Assembly (NCBI RefSeq): GCF_018687715.1
Contig: NC_056756.1
Span: forward strand, 2,418,001 to 2,482,000
DNA: 64,000 nt
From: Carya illinoinensis
Taxonomy: Eukaryota > Streptophyta > Magnoliopsida > Fagales > Juglandaceae
Direction: 5' to 3'
Each line of letters starts with the position of its first letter. Position 1 is the first letter of the stretch. This document shows, one piece after another, positions 47,026-59,710 of this stretch. The notes beneath the pieces were generated by a model that was given only the letters and a program-made list of their open reading frames with translations, was not told where the DNA came from and made no database searches. A program made the position numbers and the translations under genes.

Positions 47026-47514
47026 CTAGTACGGCCGCTGCCTGACATAGTTGCCGGGGGGATCATAATTGCAATTGATGAATGTGCCGCCGTCGTTGCA
47101 TCTGACTTTACCACAGCCCAAGCGCAAAGATTCGAGCCAAACCACCTGAGTATAGTGGCCGCACTGGCGGCCGTTAGCACATGAGTTAGTGGTGTAGTTG
47201 TAGTAGGTCTTCTCTCCTACCCAAAGGTTAACGGCAGCCGTTCCCGAGAGGTCACCGCTGCTCCATGCAAGATTCTCACCGTAAGGTCCACCCGAGTGCA
47301 CTAGTTTGCTGCAATCACCCATACGTTGATTAGCATAGTTCTGTGCGTATGCCGCTACGCTAGCATCCCAAGTAATATTTCCGACTCCAACCTGTGATCG
47401 AGCTGCGTTGTGAGCGTCGACGTATTCTTGTGATGATGAATCAATCTGGGGACAGGAGAGATGGATAATGGTATAATTCAGGACACAGACAATTGCTAAT
47501 GAAATATTACCCAT
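47026..47514 (-). CDS. PR-1 (basic CAP-domain defence protein), intact
   Basis: Single-exon PR-1 of 162 residues. Signal peptide-like start [20 protein letters not shown], then [15 protein letters not shown] and a full CAP domain: His in AHNAAR, Glu in PYGENLAW, Glu in WVGEK, His in CGHYTQVVW. It ends [15 protein letters not shown] with a normal stop. The start ATG has G at -3 and +4. Compared with its neighbours, the signal peptide is weaker (an NYT and a CP in place of the usual hydrophobic run and SLAQ), one extra residue sits in GDCSKLVHS, and the usual [11 protein letters not shown] is [11 protein letters not shown]. These are substitutions, not breaks. Likely secreted; reduced signal-peptide quality leaves some doubt. 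No clear TATA box is visible close upstream. Confidence 0.9.
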   Translation of the reverse strand: MGNISLAIVCVLNYTIIHLSCPQIDSSSQEYVDAHNAARSQVGVGNITWDASVAAYAQNYANQRMGDCSKLVHSGGPYGENLAWSSGDLSGTAAVNLWVGEKTYYNYTTNSCANGRQCGHYTQVVWLESLRLGCGKVRCNDGGTFINCNYDPPGNYVRQRPY

Positions 47515-47719
47515 TGCAGTATTGCCCCCCGGATACCTTGGAAAGAAGGGAGATCAAATTGACTTGCAGTTGCCTTTGGATGACTCAAAAAGTAATGAAT
47601 CAATGATATTTTTCTTGCACGTTCTAGATTCTCATCGTTCGCCGTAGCGTATGGGTTACGACTTCATTCCAATCAGACAATCGTGGTAGGGACTTGCATG
47701 CACAAGTCTTTGGGTGATG

Positions 47720-49186
47720 CTACGGAGCCCACGAGTTGAACCCATCATCGACCGATCACGTGACTTTTTCATTAATTGCCCTGCCCGAGTTGCATTTTCA
47801 CCATCCCCTGGAAGTAAAAAAAAGAAAAACCGTAATTAGAAAAATAATAATAATAATAATAATAATGGGGAACAAGAACTAGAAATAAAAAAGAGAGAAA
47901 CCATTTCCTGTCCCTCTGCCCGATACCCATTTTCACCCTTCCACCTCCATTTTCATCATTCCTCCATCAGTACCCACCCCTCCCCCATCCTTCCATCCCT
48001 GCGGGAGACATTTTCCAAACACTTAAGATATCACAGAATCAAACAGAGTATTCAAACAAATCCTCGTTGAACTTCCGAACACTTCCAATTGAAACAACTT
48101 TCGATTAAGAATTCATTGATCCGGTTACAAAAAAATGTGGTGATAACATCTTCCAATAATCACAATTTTTTCGTATCACATTCAAAAATTGCAGCTCTGC
48201 ATTGCATGCAACCCATATTTGATTCAGTTTTTGGGATTCTCTTAATTCATATCACATTCACGATAATGATGATAGCAATCTATTATGATCAAACGGAACA
48301 AAAATACAAATCGTCAGTACTACAATTCTATAATCTTCTCACATGTTAGATATTCACTATACATTAAGACGTAAATGACACTCTAAATTGGTGCTGTGCG
48401 TAATATTGATCCGAATCTCCACTATTCACTGTACATGAACTCGACAACCTCTATCACAAAATCATATTGCTCGAATGCAAAATCTATTTTCTGATATGCA
48501 AAATCCTCTGGCTTCTCTGAAACTCCGAATCAGTGTGAAAAACTTCTCCATGGACACAATTGATTTTGCATTTTTGCCATGGACACAACCACTAAGAGAA
48601 GATGGACAATGGAGGGAGGCAAGTGTGTTGAAGTTTTTATTCCCTTCGATTTTGCCATGTATAGCACCGGGAGGGGGAGGAGAGGGATGATGGAGTCCGG
48701 CTTTCAGAACTCCAATTTTTACTTGCACGAGGGAAGGGGCGATGGCGTACAAATGGAGGCAGGAAAAGAAAGGCTTTTCCTTTCTCATTGCAGTTTTATT
48801 TTTTAAATCTGGGCCACTCAAAACATAACACATGGCATCGGTCAACTATCGGTCCAAAATCTTCGATCCTTCTAGCATTTTCCCAAGTCTTTGTTCTGTC
48901 GGCTGACCCAATTAATTATTAACTTAATAATATTAAGCTCTTCTTCCGGGATTACTAAAGTCTAACCTACCATATTAAAAGAAAAAGGTCATGTGTGTAT
49001 GTGTGTATATATATACTAATTGGCACTCAACGTGCAAGGCACGTTTCTTTAATGGGAAAAAAAATATATGTTCATTAGATATAATATTACTAAAAAATTA
49101 TCAAAATTTTCTAAAATAAAGATTACTTGAATAAATAAAATGCATGAAAAGATATGATATAATAATTACTTTCTATTATTAAAGTA
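47720..49186. other. Gene-free stretch
   Basis: Holds an (AAT)7-type tract at 47846-47867, a C-rich patch at about 47900-48000 and overlapping short frames at 48462-48845 without recognisable content. I see no gene. Confidence 0.4.
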
Positions 49187-49680
49187 TTAAGTCAAAGATA
49201 AATAAGTTAAAACTGATACAAATTTGAAGGAATTGAAATTACAGTTTTATTGAAATTACAGTTTTTTTCCAACAGGAGCATATATGATGAAGATGTTTTT
49301 TCCATCAGTTGATCAAAATAGAGAACCTGAATATACAACTCTAAATTACCATGCATAAAAAACACCCAGATTTATCTAAAAATTATTTCTCATTATTCAA
49401 ATTGTAACGCCCAACAACTAATTCAAAATCTTATGCTTTATTATAACCCTACCTATCTGTATTGACCAACAGAGATCTCAAACCAAAGCCACCACTACCC
49501 GTTAATTATTAATCAATCATTCAATTACAATATTGATATTTAGTCTTAACAAAAAAAAAATATAAAAACATTAATACTAAAGTATTAAGTCAAAAACAAA
49601 TAAGTTAAAACTGATACAAATTTGGAGGAATTGAAATTAGAGTTTTATTGAAATTACAATTTTTTCTAACAGGAACATAA
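49187..49680. repeat. Direct repeat pair, about 100 bp each
   Basis: About 49187-49283 and 49572-49680 share attaagtcaaa..aataagttaaaactgatacaaattt and ttgaaattacag..tttt..aacaggaacata. Between them, 49497-49572 matches 5390-5465 and 52192-52263 (cattcaattacaatattgat). Confidence 0.6.
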
Positions 49681-49698
49681 TCAAATAATCAAACAGTC

Positions 49699-49967
49699 TC
49701 AAGCATGAGCCAAATAAGATGCACTAATAACAAGGTTGGGCATAGTTGTTGATACTTGGGGGTAAATGCGACCACAAAGCTCAGCAGCAAGTTTTCGTAC
49801 ATCGTCAAATTCAAATTTATGAAATGCCCTAAAATAAAGAACAGAAGAAATAAGTACATCTCATTCAGTATACTGAAGCAACTGAGGTTATTCATGTGAA
49901 TCAACCTGTTTAGAAGGAAAGCAGCAAGACTGTCATGATTGTTGATATCTTGATCCATTGAAATTTT
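49699..49967 (-). pseudogene. Two-exon 3' end of an unidentified gene
   Basis: Minus-strand exons at about 49967-49906 and 49828-49699 join with gt/ag sites in phase to give SMDQDINNHDSLAAFLLNR, then AFHKFEFDDVRKLAAELCGR and a short tail ending SYLAHA and a stop. The spliced sequence has a coding character and reads as helical, but I do not recognise the family. The upstream exons are absent, so this is a fragment, perhaps captured or left by rearrangement at the edge of block B. A 96-codon unspliced frame also covers it, but its middle is intron-like. Confidence 0.35.
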
Positions 49968-50726
49968 TCTAAATAACAAGCAAAGATTTTACAAGTGAAC
50001 TGTAACTAAAAAATTTGTAAAATGAGAAGCTTCAATTGGGATTTAGAGAACATTCATGGGGGAGATGAATGAAATTATTAGATCTAAAATATCATCTCTT
50101 AAATATAATTAATATTTCAAATTCATATTACGGTTTTGTAAGAAAGTGTGCACTATTAAATGAGCAATAAAATGGAACACATAGAAGATCTAACAGAAAT
50201 TAGAAACACAAATATAAATATTTGTAAAGTATTATTTTATTATCTCGAAGCAAAATTATAGAAATTACAGATCGATCTTCTTTTGGATACTATTATATGG
50301 GGAGTAAAATCTTGATCTTGAGGATTTATGTGAACATTAGGAACAAATTATTTAGAGTTAGAATAATTGATAACTCATGATGGATAGAAGAGTTATGATA
50401 ATCATAAGAGAGAAAGTCTCAAGTTTAAGTTATTAACTGGTCAGTTATCGAAGTACCACATAGGAAGATGACTAATTGTTGTGATTATAAAGATAAAAGT
50501 TAGTCCTAGACCAGTAGAACTCCTTGAGGTTTTTATTAACTTGAAAATTACCGAGAGTTTGGATATGCATGATTAAATGCATATTTATATGAGTCATTGG
50601 ATCATATCATATATATGAAAATTCCTGAAAGAAATAAAATAGAGCATATAAAACATCGACCAGAAGATAGAAACACAAATATGAATATTTGTGAAGTATT
50701 ATTTTAATATCATAAAGCAAAATTAT

Positions 50727-51151
50727 AAAAAGTTGAGACTCTTTGCCTCAATCTTTAAACGCTCTTGTTCTTTAAAAATCTGCATATCTTTCCTATCTAA
50801 AGGAATAGCTACTCGAAAAGAAGAGTTAAGCAAAAATTTTAAATCTCTATGCTCTCACTTTAGTGCTTTTATCTTCATGTTGGACTCCATAAGAAGCCGC
50901 TGAATGATAGAAATATTCTCGTAGAGTTTGTCAACCCCACCAGTCCTAGATTGTAGTCGCTGAGAATATGTGACGAGGGTTGATGAGTATCGGGTACCGA
51001 GACTCACAAGCTCATAGATAATTTCATTATCTGACTTATTAGTCAGATCATTATTGGATTGCATTATAGCACCTACGGAAGAAGCATAAATAACTGGTGA
51101 ACAAGGTGCAGAATATCTCATATATTGGTAATGGAAAGATTGCTGAGCCAT
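50727..51151 (-). pseudogene. Small coiled-coil ORF, copy B (truncated by a stop)
   Basis: From the ATG at 51151 (MAQQSFHYQYMRY) the frame runs 98 codons through the same heptad-rich part as copy A, then hits TGA after MKIKALK, where copy A has a glutamine codon. The rest of the frame (MQIFKEQERLKIEAKSLNFL) remains readable to its stop near 50727. So B has the start but a premature stop; A has the C-terminus but no start. Function unknown. Confidence 0.4.
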
Positions 51152-51249
51152 TGCAAAGTGAGAAAGCAGAAAGAGATTACAGAGTAAGAATACAGAATAA
51201 TTTCATAAAAGTGAATAAGATGAGATGCGAAAGAAGATGAACTGAATAA

Positions 51250-51440
51250 TTCTTTTATAGAGAAAATTATGACGAATCATCTCTCGTGAAGCATTTCTCT
51301 ACAAGAGACAAGAGTAATGTAGTATCATAACTATGGCGCCTGACAGCTACAGAAGAGCAATGTAGTATCATAGCTGGGGCGCCTAACAACTATAGAAGAG
51401 CAATGTAGTGTCATAACTATGCGGCGCCTGACAGCTACAG
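51250..51440 (-). promoter_or_regulatory. Putative promoter: TATA box and three 43-bp repeats
   Basis: On the minus strand a TATA box (ctataaaag) lies at about 51252-51262, roughly 105 bases above the ATG at 51151. Three 43-bp units start at 51311, 51354 and 51397. Compare two units in copy A. Confidence 0.45.
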
Positions 51441-51503
51441 TAGACCCGTAAAAATCCTACGGATCAGAGTTGTTTGGTCTAAAACAGAGGGTCACCGCTC
51501 TTG

Positions 51504-51540
<37 letters not shown>

Positions 51541-52440
51541 GTTAACAACTTAATTTTGATGAATTCTTTACTAAGTATGTTATTTAGAAGAACACTTAAA
51601 GTATATCATTTATGTTTTTCTAAAGCAATCAAGAGTTTACCACTGAAACCGAAGATGTTAGACATGGGTACAGCTGAAAAAATCCCGGGAGGTCGAATCC
51701 GCACCATTTTCCATCAGAAAACCCTCCAAACAGAGCAAAAAAGAGAAAACCAAAGAAGACAACGGCCAAAATCTCTCCATACTGAGCTTTATCAACAAAA
51801 ACGGAAACCTACATGCAAATTCTATGAGATAGGGCAAAAAAAAGTAGAGAAAATAAGTGAGAAGAAAGAGAAGGTGAGGAGCGAAATGATAGGAGTCGGG
51901 GTGGGTCAATGGAGAACAATTTTATTTCGTGAGAAGAATGTGGGAGGTTTGTGTACGTGATAATACACACAAGGAAAATCCATATGCAATGTATTTGTGC
52001 TGAGAAGTGAATTCTCTCCCACCAAATGAAAACCAGGTGTCTTTAAAGCGGTTTTCGGTTTTGTTTTTTGATGAATTACGACTTGTTTGGATGCTCGACT
52101 AAGTATGTCTTCGACCCGTTAGATCCCTAGATTAACTACTCTACTTGCAACACCATCAACATGATATAACATCATATTTAATACATTACACTACCCGTTC
52201 ATTATTAATTAATCATTCAATTACAGTATTGATATTTAGTCTTAACAAAAAAATATAAAAACATTAATTATGATTGATTAAAGATTGCAAAAAATAAAAA
52301 AATAAAAAATAAAAATTGTGCTTAAACTTCTAAATTAAAGAAAGAAAATGAGAGAGAAGTCGACAGAAAAATAACTGAACGGTTTTCATTAATTTTTTGC
52401 AATCTTCAATTCAACACATCAATCAATTTTGGATTCTTTC

Positions 52441-54745
52441 CCGACACGTGAATAGTAACTGATACTTTTTATAAGATGGATTCAAATAATTGAGTGGACT
52501 TCATTCGATTAGGAAACGTGCTGGTTGGAGATTGAAATAAACTGATCATGATCAACTCAATTCATTATTAATTATTATTCATGTTATGTAAGAAAAATAT
52601 ATACTTTTATATTAATTAGCTCTAAAAATCATTAATATTTTTATATATAAAATCGTATTCAATCTTTTCTGATACAATTTTTTGCTCAATAATTGCGCAC
52701 CGTAAGCATCAATTTATGTATCAAGCTATCATATATAGCAGCCAGGAGAGAGAAATTTAATGCTTCAATGAAGACCTTGTACAAAGATCTTTATTTGGAA
52801 CTTTTGAAACATAGAAGATGATTTAGTGAGAAAATGTTATAATGAAAGTAGAGCCCAATGGGGTGGGTGGGTGAGTTAATATAAAAAGATATACATTAAG
52901 AAGATATATTGAGAGGAATATGTACCACATCATACCAGTTAATGATGATTGGACGTTGGTTTTTCATGGACATATAATTATTGAAGGGTCAAAATCCCAA
53001 ACACAGCTCAGCACCATTAAAAAACTAATCAACATGCTGTGTTGTGGAACCGGCTTATTAGAGGTTGATTTTCTTAATCAAGGGTTAATCTTCCACGCGA
53101 TACTTGCAAATTTTCAACGATGCTGATTCAGACATTTTTTAAGACATCTCAAGCACTTAAAACTTTATTGTTATGAACTGTTTCATATCCATAATTCCTT
53201 AATTAAATAACTGTGAACTGAATTTCTTTGTGAATTTGAACAAATAAATCTGACTTTTTATCTACACAATTAACAGGTCATCATGCCACGACAAACAACG
53301 ACAGGGTGGACTCCCTCAATGGACGATGAGCTGGCTACCATGTGTATTGAGACAAGGTGCTGGTGACGATAAACTGTAATTAATTGCAATGCAAAGAGAG
53401 ACAAGCAATTATCATCCTTACAATTCATAAAAGGGCCCTAAAATAGACATACAGTGTAGAGAGACACCAAGCCAATCCTTCCACCAAACTGATAGGGTCA
53501 TTTTCATCATCGCATTATGCTAACATGATCATCATCTACATATCTCTTTATAGGGCCCAGTGGGGTGAGTGGGTGAGTTAAAAGAATATAAATTAAATGC
53601 AGTTGATCTACTATTATATAGCTTCAATTTAAAAACAATTCAACATATATAGCACATCTTGGTTTGATTTACAAAATAGATAATATGAAGTATATGGAAT
53701 GATGGATTTATATTTAAAAATTTAATTGGTTAACGTGTCCCAAATACAACAAGTTGCAGTTTGTTTTTTTTCCTCACGTAGTCTGTGAAGTGACTTTTTG
53801 TTTTTGAAAATGCTGCAGCCTGACCTCCTTTGATTCAAAACATTAAAGACGAAAAAGAAGAAAGACTTCATGAATCTATTTAATAAATGACAGATCATTT
53901 CAATTAGGGCTGCCCACTTGGGATACCCATACCCTGTTGCTTAATTGATATGGATTTGACACGAAATATTTAAATAATTAATAAATTCAAATTAGATTTT
54001 AAGGCACGTGATGGACACTTAATTCATGAGCTAGAGAACCCCTAGCTAGCCTTGAATCATGGGTCCACGCTGCATGGCGTAGAAAAATTATGGTGAGGGT
54101 GAGATGAGGTCTAATCAAATCATGAAAAAGAAACACAGCATGAGTTAAGTGATAAACATAATTTTCCATCAGATTATAACATGAACATGATGATGTATAA
54201 TATTGAGGTGATTTTATTTATTTGTGATATTTTTGCAATATTCGATGATCATCATCGGTGCCAAACAATGATCATCATCGGTGCTAAACAACATCATTTG
54301 ACTGGTGTGCTTTTGTTAAATTCGATCACCTTACAATCTTGATTAATTTTATAAGATTCTTTCTTTCGGTTCTTTTTCATCAAACATGATTAATTAATGG
54401 ACCCTCTTTTTATAAGTTATTCGTTTCGATCAATAACCATACATTATCTTTGCGATCCGCCAAAGATAATCTCTACATTAAATAAAGTTATCAAAAGATC
54501 TCCCGACAAAATATAAAGCATGAAACTAATCCATGCCGCTAACCTTGTCTTTAGAAGAAGAAGTTAAAGAGGTGCATTATTTTCCAGTTTTTTAAAATAA
54601 TGCAAGTTGATGTTCTATTATCTCTTCTATTTAAAAAAAAAAAAAAAAGTATTTATCTATAAAAAAAATCTAAATTTACAAATTGATATCTATCCATTAA
54701 TTAATGGTATGAACGGACAAGATCATACAAACAATGAAATTGTTT
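52441..54745. other. Gene-free stretch with one coding-like patch
   Basis: AT-rich. At 53283-53366 a 27-residue plus-strand frame (MPRQTTTGWTPSMDDELATM) follows a good splice acceptor (ttaacag at about 53270-53276) and looks like the first part of an exon. I cannot place it in a family. The 68-codon frame at 52920 is not recognised. Confidence 0.3.
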
Positions 54746-54991
54746 ATAATGATAAAATCAAGATAATCATGATTAGTTGTCAAGATCATCTTGTAAATAT
54801 TAATATAAATATTAGTATTTAATAATGAAAAGATCATCAGTACATGGAGGCCCCTTTCAGCTTTTGGACGCAAGGGAGAGTTTTCTTTTTCCTTTTTGAA
54901 AGACACGCATTTGGCTGTTTTGGACAATGGCAATATATTACAATAAAACTTTTAAAGCTTATTTCAATCATCAAGCAAGTCAAATATTTCG
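54746..54991. repeat. Duplicated blocks B3 and B2, joined
   Basis: 54746-54848 matches 3041-3129 and 54842-54991 matches 2436-2585, meeting at a shared catggagg. In A they are apart and in the other order. Confidence 0.65.
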
Positions 54992-55334
54992 GGTGGAGGG
55001 TTTTGAATTCCAGAAATTTATTTTACTTATCATTTTAATTCTCATCATCTCATGATATAATATTAGATAATTAAAAATTATTTATTATATTTTATTTTTA
55101 AATCTATTATTTAATATTATATTATAAAATAACGAACGGATGATTAAAATTAAAATAATAAATAAATTTTTTCTTTTAAAAATTAAGAATAATGTCAATC
55201 AGATGCGCGAAACTATTCTGGAGTTGATGCCATGTGAAGATGCTTTGTTCGGTTGCCGAGTCTAATCGCATCTTCTCATTTATTTTATTTTATTTGATGA
55301 CAGAGAGCATCAATAGCTGGCACACATCCATGCA

Positions 55335-56072
55335 TTTTAAATTATTGAATTAAGTTTTAATATATCAAGTTTTAATATATCGAAAGTTATAATCTATTAC
55401 TGTATACCTTTAATCATATTTGTATGATGTCTGCCCAATTACTTAACACCATTGTTTTTATTACAGAAGATAAAATTTAGTGGAAGATGGCAATACAGAT
55501 GCAGTGTTTTTATTATTAATATTGTTATAATTGATTGAGATAAAGAAGTTTTATATAAAGACTCTTTATTTAAATTTATGACATAGACACAAACCAGTAC
55601 ACATCTCGATGTCAGCCTCTACAGTTTTCACGTCTTTCCTCTAAAATCTTCCGAGACTTCCACTTTTGTATTATTGATATGCCTGTGCTCGAGGTCTGTG
55701 TGATATCTTATCTGTCTGATTGAGTTCAATCTTCTTGATCCATTCGTTGGATTTGCCTTATATTATATATATATATATACATATCTATATAATATAAATT
55801 AACTTGGTTGTTGATATTAGACATCGACTTCTTGAAATAAATTATTGAATTAAGTTTTAATATATCGAAAGTTATAATCTATTACTGTATACCTTTAGTC
55901 ATATTTGTATGATATCTGTCCAATTACTTGACACTATTGTTTTTATTACAAAAGATAAAATTTAGTGGAAGATGACAATACATATGTAGTTTTTTTATTA
56001 TTAATATTGTTATAATTGATTGAGATAAAGAAGTTTTATATAAAGACTCTTTATTTAAATCTATGACATGGA
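55335..56072. repeat. Duplicated block B1 with two direct repeats
   Basis: Direct repeats 55335-55588 and 55838-56072 flank about 250 bp. The first contains a 15-bp tandem duplication (aagttttaatatatc). The segment 55585-55745 is inverted relative to 1510-1670 while the sequence on both sides keeps the same orientation as A1. Confidence 0.65.
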
Positions 56073-58256
56073 TTTAATTTTACTTGTGCAGGTAAGTATT
56101 GAAAAGAATGTCATGAGTAAATAATGTCATTACTTTTTTTATAAATGTCTCTCCGTTAAATTATCATCCAAAATTCTAACTCAAAATAAAAAGAATATTA
56201 ATCCATCAACCATACGCGGTGTTAATTTGTCAATAATTGACTTGTCACTTGGCATTAAAATATGTATATTTAGATTTTTAATAATATTTATTAAAAGCTA
56301 GGCAAATTTTGAATATAGGAAAATGATGTTAATCATTATAATTAAAGTAGTATTTACTTTTTTCAATCGTTTTCGATCTGTCCAAACATATTGATTCGAC
56401 TAAAGTTTATGATTTAAAAAATAAAAAATAATTATAAATAAAATCAAATGGATGGATAGAAAACGTTAAAATATTGACAGGCATATCGGAACAAAGTTTG
56501 AGCAACTTGCAACAAAGTAAGTAAAACGATTGATAAATATTCACACCGGCCACATCGTACGTACAACTTGTAAAATTAAATTGCTAAATATAAGAGAGAG
56601 ACCCCAGGAAAAAGGTGATGCGCACTAAAAGGCAAGCAATCCAATTGTAATCTCGAAACTGCCTCATGCTTCCATAATTCAAAGTGTCATCCATCTGTAC
56701 ATAACCTGCTTTTTTTGGTTTCAATCAATCATTTCTAGCAATTGCTGTAAACTTTTTAAGTTGACATAATTTAATTTAATTAATTAAGTAGTAGGCAATT
56801 TTAAATAAACTTATATCTTAATAAAATGACAAAAAAAGAGTGTTAGGATAAAACTGTCAACCTATATTTTTAGCAAAATATTATAATTTTTTGATTCATT
56901 TTATCTTATCTCATTTTAATATTTAAATATAATTAAAATATCTTTTAGCTTTAAGTTTTTTATCTAATGATATTATTTAATCGTTACAATTTTTAAAACT
57001 TTTAAAATAAAACATAAAAAAATGGAGTTCATTGCATAATTTATAATTTTTAACATAACAGTATTGAGAGTAATGAATAAAAGAAGCTCATTTGTTGGAC
57101 ATGACTAAAGCCACTTTTTAGACAATGTGTTATCAAAATTGTTAAAATCATCAGTGATTGGACCTCTGTCGATATAAACTTTCCATCCACCTTAGCATAT
57201 TAAATTCAATATTTTTGTTTGTAAGACAAGCAATTAAATGGCTCGAGCAAGAACAATAATTTTGCTTTATTTAGAGAAAATAAATATTTTTAAAAGCCTC
57301 TCTCTTGCTCTCTAAAATATTTCACAGATCTGTTCTCTAACAGTAATAATGTTTTCTCTGGCTTTCAGGAAATAAGATATCTTAATTAAATTATCTAAAA
57401 ATGTAAAAAATAAAATAAAAAATCCGTCATCCTTTTACGAATTACGATTTCATGCATTACAATATTAATTCATGGATGGAATCACTCTTATGTCATGCTT
57501 TCATAAACAAAAAGTTGAAACAAGTAAAAAATGTACATCGAAATTACCGGATGATCAAACCCATGTGCAGTAATTATTTGCAAGCTTCCGTGACAATAAT
57601 TGGGTGATAAAGTGAAAGGAGTGGACATCAATAATATATGTTTATATAAAGTCGTGCGCCTCAATGACAAGACAAGCTCTGTAAGATTATTGAATAATGT
57701 CTTTTCTTTGGTTAGGTAAATAAAAGGGTGAAAAAAACATATATATATATATATATATATAGCAGCAGCAGCTAGCCCAAGAGCATACTACTTGATTAAT
57801 TCAGAGGCCAAAATGTCAAATAAATTGAGCTAATTTCTCAATCCATATCAGACTGCATGCCACTAATTTGTGGATTAGGAACTTATCATGATAATGATTT
57901 GATTGGACTATAAAGAACCAGCTAGTGCACTCGCTTAATATATATATGTATATCTTTGGGCCCAGGTGTTATAATGTCTCCCTCCAGAATAGATCATTTT
58001 TTCTCTACCTGAATTAATGCATTTAATAAAGCTAAAAATCCAAGCTGCCGACACACAAACCTTTTAAATTCCCTCTGATTATTCATCATTTATATATGTC
58101 AACACATGACCTATATCTATATGATGATCTTTTGCTATCCATGAAGATTCATAAAAATAAAATAAAATAAAATAAATAAAGCTAGCATGCATGGAAAAGA
58201 GCCTGGTCCAACAACATACATAATCAATCACCCACAAAACAAACCTCTCCAACAAC
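56073..58256. other. AT-rich gene-free stretch
   Basis: A/T-rich, with a MITE-like AT patch at about 56870-57080 and a TA tract at about 57740-57761. No gene is supported. Confidence 0.45.
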
Positions 58257-58475
58257 CTTCCTTTAGTTTAATCGCATCTTTCTGTATATAACCTTGCATA
58301 TTTATTTTAACACAGTTGTTCACGAGAGACTTGAAAAATGGAATAAAATAAAATAAAAAGAGTTTCTTCTGGAAAATACTTTTTTGGTGAAGGGAACAAG
58401 ATCGCCAAGGGAATTGATCGGCTTTTGGCTCAGTCGGAGGACGGCAGGGCTTCCACGATCAAGGTCGTTGATCGT
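58257..58475 (-). pseudogene. Second AOC relic: exon 2 plus an inverted intron piece
   Basis: 58475-58380 on the minus strand encodes INDLDRGSPAVLRLSQKP then INSLGDLVPFTKK and a donor site (AAA|gtatttt), matching exon 2 of the AOC at 25583-25703 without its one-base deletion. Downstream, 58257-58325 carries the intron end and acceptor side (ttaacacag, ttgttcacg), but on the plus strand, that is, inverted relative to the first copy. Exon 3 is missing and the upstream end breaks into a tandem repeat right after ATCAACGAC. It cannot make AOC. Confidence 0.8.
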
Positions 58476-58482
58476 GGACAAT

Positions 58483-59710
58483 GATAGACATGATTTTCTT
58501 CCATCTATCAATTTTTAATTAGATCATGTAATTATTTAACTTCAATAATTTCAAGTCCTTACAATTTTTTTAATTTCTCCTCCAAGACAATTGATCTCGA
58601 TCCCTCTCTCTCTATCTCATATGTGGAGTGATAATATTTCATATGTGTCCACTAATCAATAGTTAACCCAAAACCATATGCTACGAATTTTGGAGATATT
58701 TCTTTTATATTATATCGAAGGGAATGCTGATGTAACATGCATGCAATTGGCTCGGTAATTATTGGCTATAAAATATTTATTTGCTATCCTTGTGTTGTTG
58801 CATGCATGGAATTTTGTGTTGGTATAGTATTGCATGCTGATAGACATGATTTTCTTCCATCTATCAATTTTTAATTAGATCATGTAATTATTTAACTTCA
58901 ATAATTTCAATTTCTTACAATTTTTTTAATTTCTCCTCCAAGGCAATTGATCTCAATCCCTCTCTCTTTGTCTCATACGTGGAGTGATAATATTTCATAT
59001 GTGTCCACTACTCAATAGTTAACCCAAAACCACATGGTGCGAATCTTGGATATATTTGTTTTATATTATATCGAAGGGAATGCTGATGTGACATGCATGC
59101 AATTGGCTCGATAATTATTGGCTATAAAATATTTATTTGCTATCCTTGTGCTGTTGCATGCATGGACGTTTGTGCTGGTTCAGTATTGCATGCATGGTAC
59201 GAATCTTGGAGATATTTGTTTTATATTATATCAAAGGAAATGCTGATGTAACATGCATGCAATTGGCTCGATAATTATTGGCTATAAAATATTTATTTGC
59301 TATCCTTGTGTTGTTGCATGCATGGACGTTTGTGCTGGTATAGTATTGCATACTGATAGACATGATTTTCTTCCATCTATCAATTTTTAATTAGATCATG
59401 TAATTATTTAACTTCAATAATTTCAAATCCTTACAATTTTTTTAATTTCTCCTCCAAGGCAATTGATCTCGATCCCTCTCTCTGTCTCATATGTGGAGTG
59501 ATAATATTTTATATGTGTCCACTAATCAATAGTTAACCCAAAACCACATGGTACGAATCTTGGAGATATTTGTTTTATATTATATCGAAGGGAATGCTGA
59601 TGTGACATGTATGCAATTGGCTCGATAATTATTGGCTATAAAATATTTATTTGCTATTCTTGTGCTGTTGCACGCATGGACGTTTGTGCTGGTACAATAT
59701 TGCATGCGGT
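58483..59710. repeat. 356-bp tandem repeat, about 3.4 copies
   Basis: Units start with gatagacatgattttcttcc at 58483, 58839 and 59355. A partial unit (second half only) fills about 59197-59354. The units are nearly identical, differing by scattered substitutions, so the array is recent. It contains no ORF. It starts directly at the broken end of the AOC exon. Confidence 0.92.

Larger units (their letters stand above)
50031..52440. repeat. Duplicated block B4 (copy of 3794-5640)
   Basis: Collinear with A4. Its left end is partly duplicated: about 50172-50266 and 50634-50730 are direct repeats flanking about 370 bp that A lacks. A GA microsatellite lies at about 51508-51538. At 52030-52073 B has about 45 bp that A lacks, bounded by atgaa on both sides. 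Confidence 0.75.

Noticed and set aside
55335..56072. A small LTR (TRIM-type) retrotransposon made of the two direct repeats
   Set aside because: The paired direct repeats fit, but I see no TG..CA ends, primer-binding site, polypurine tract or target duplication, so I only call it a repeat.
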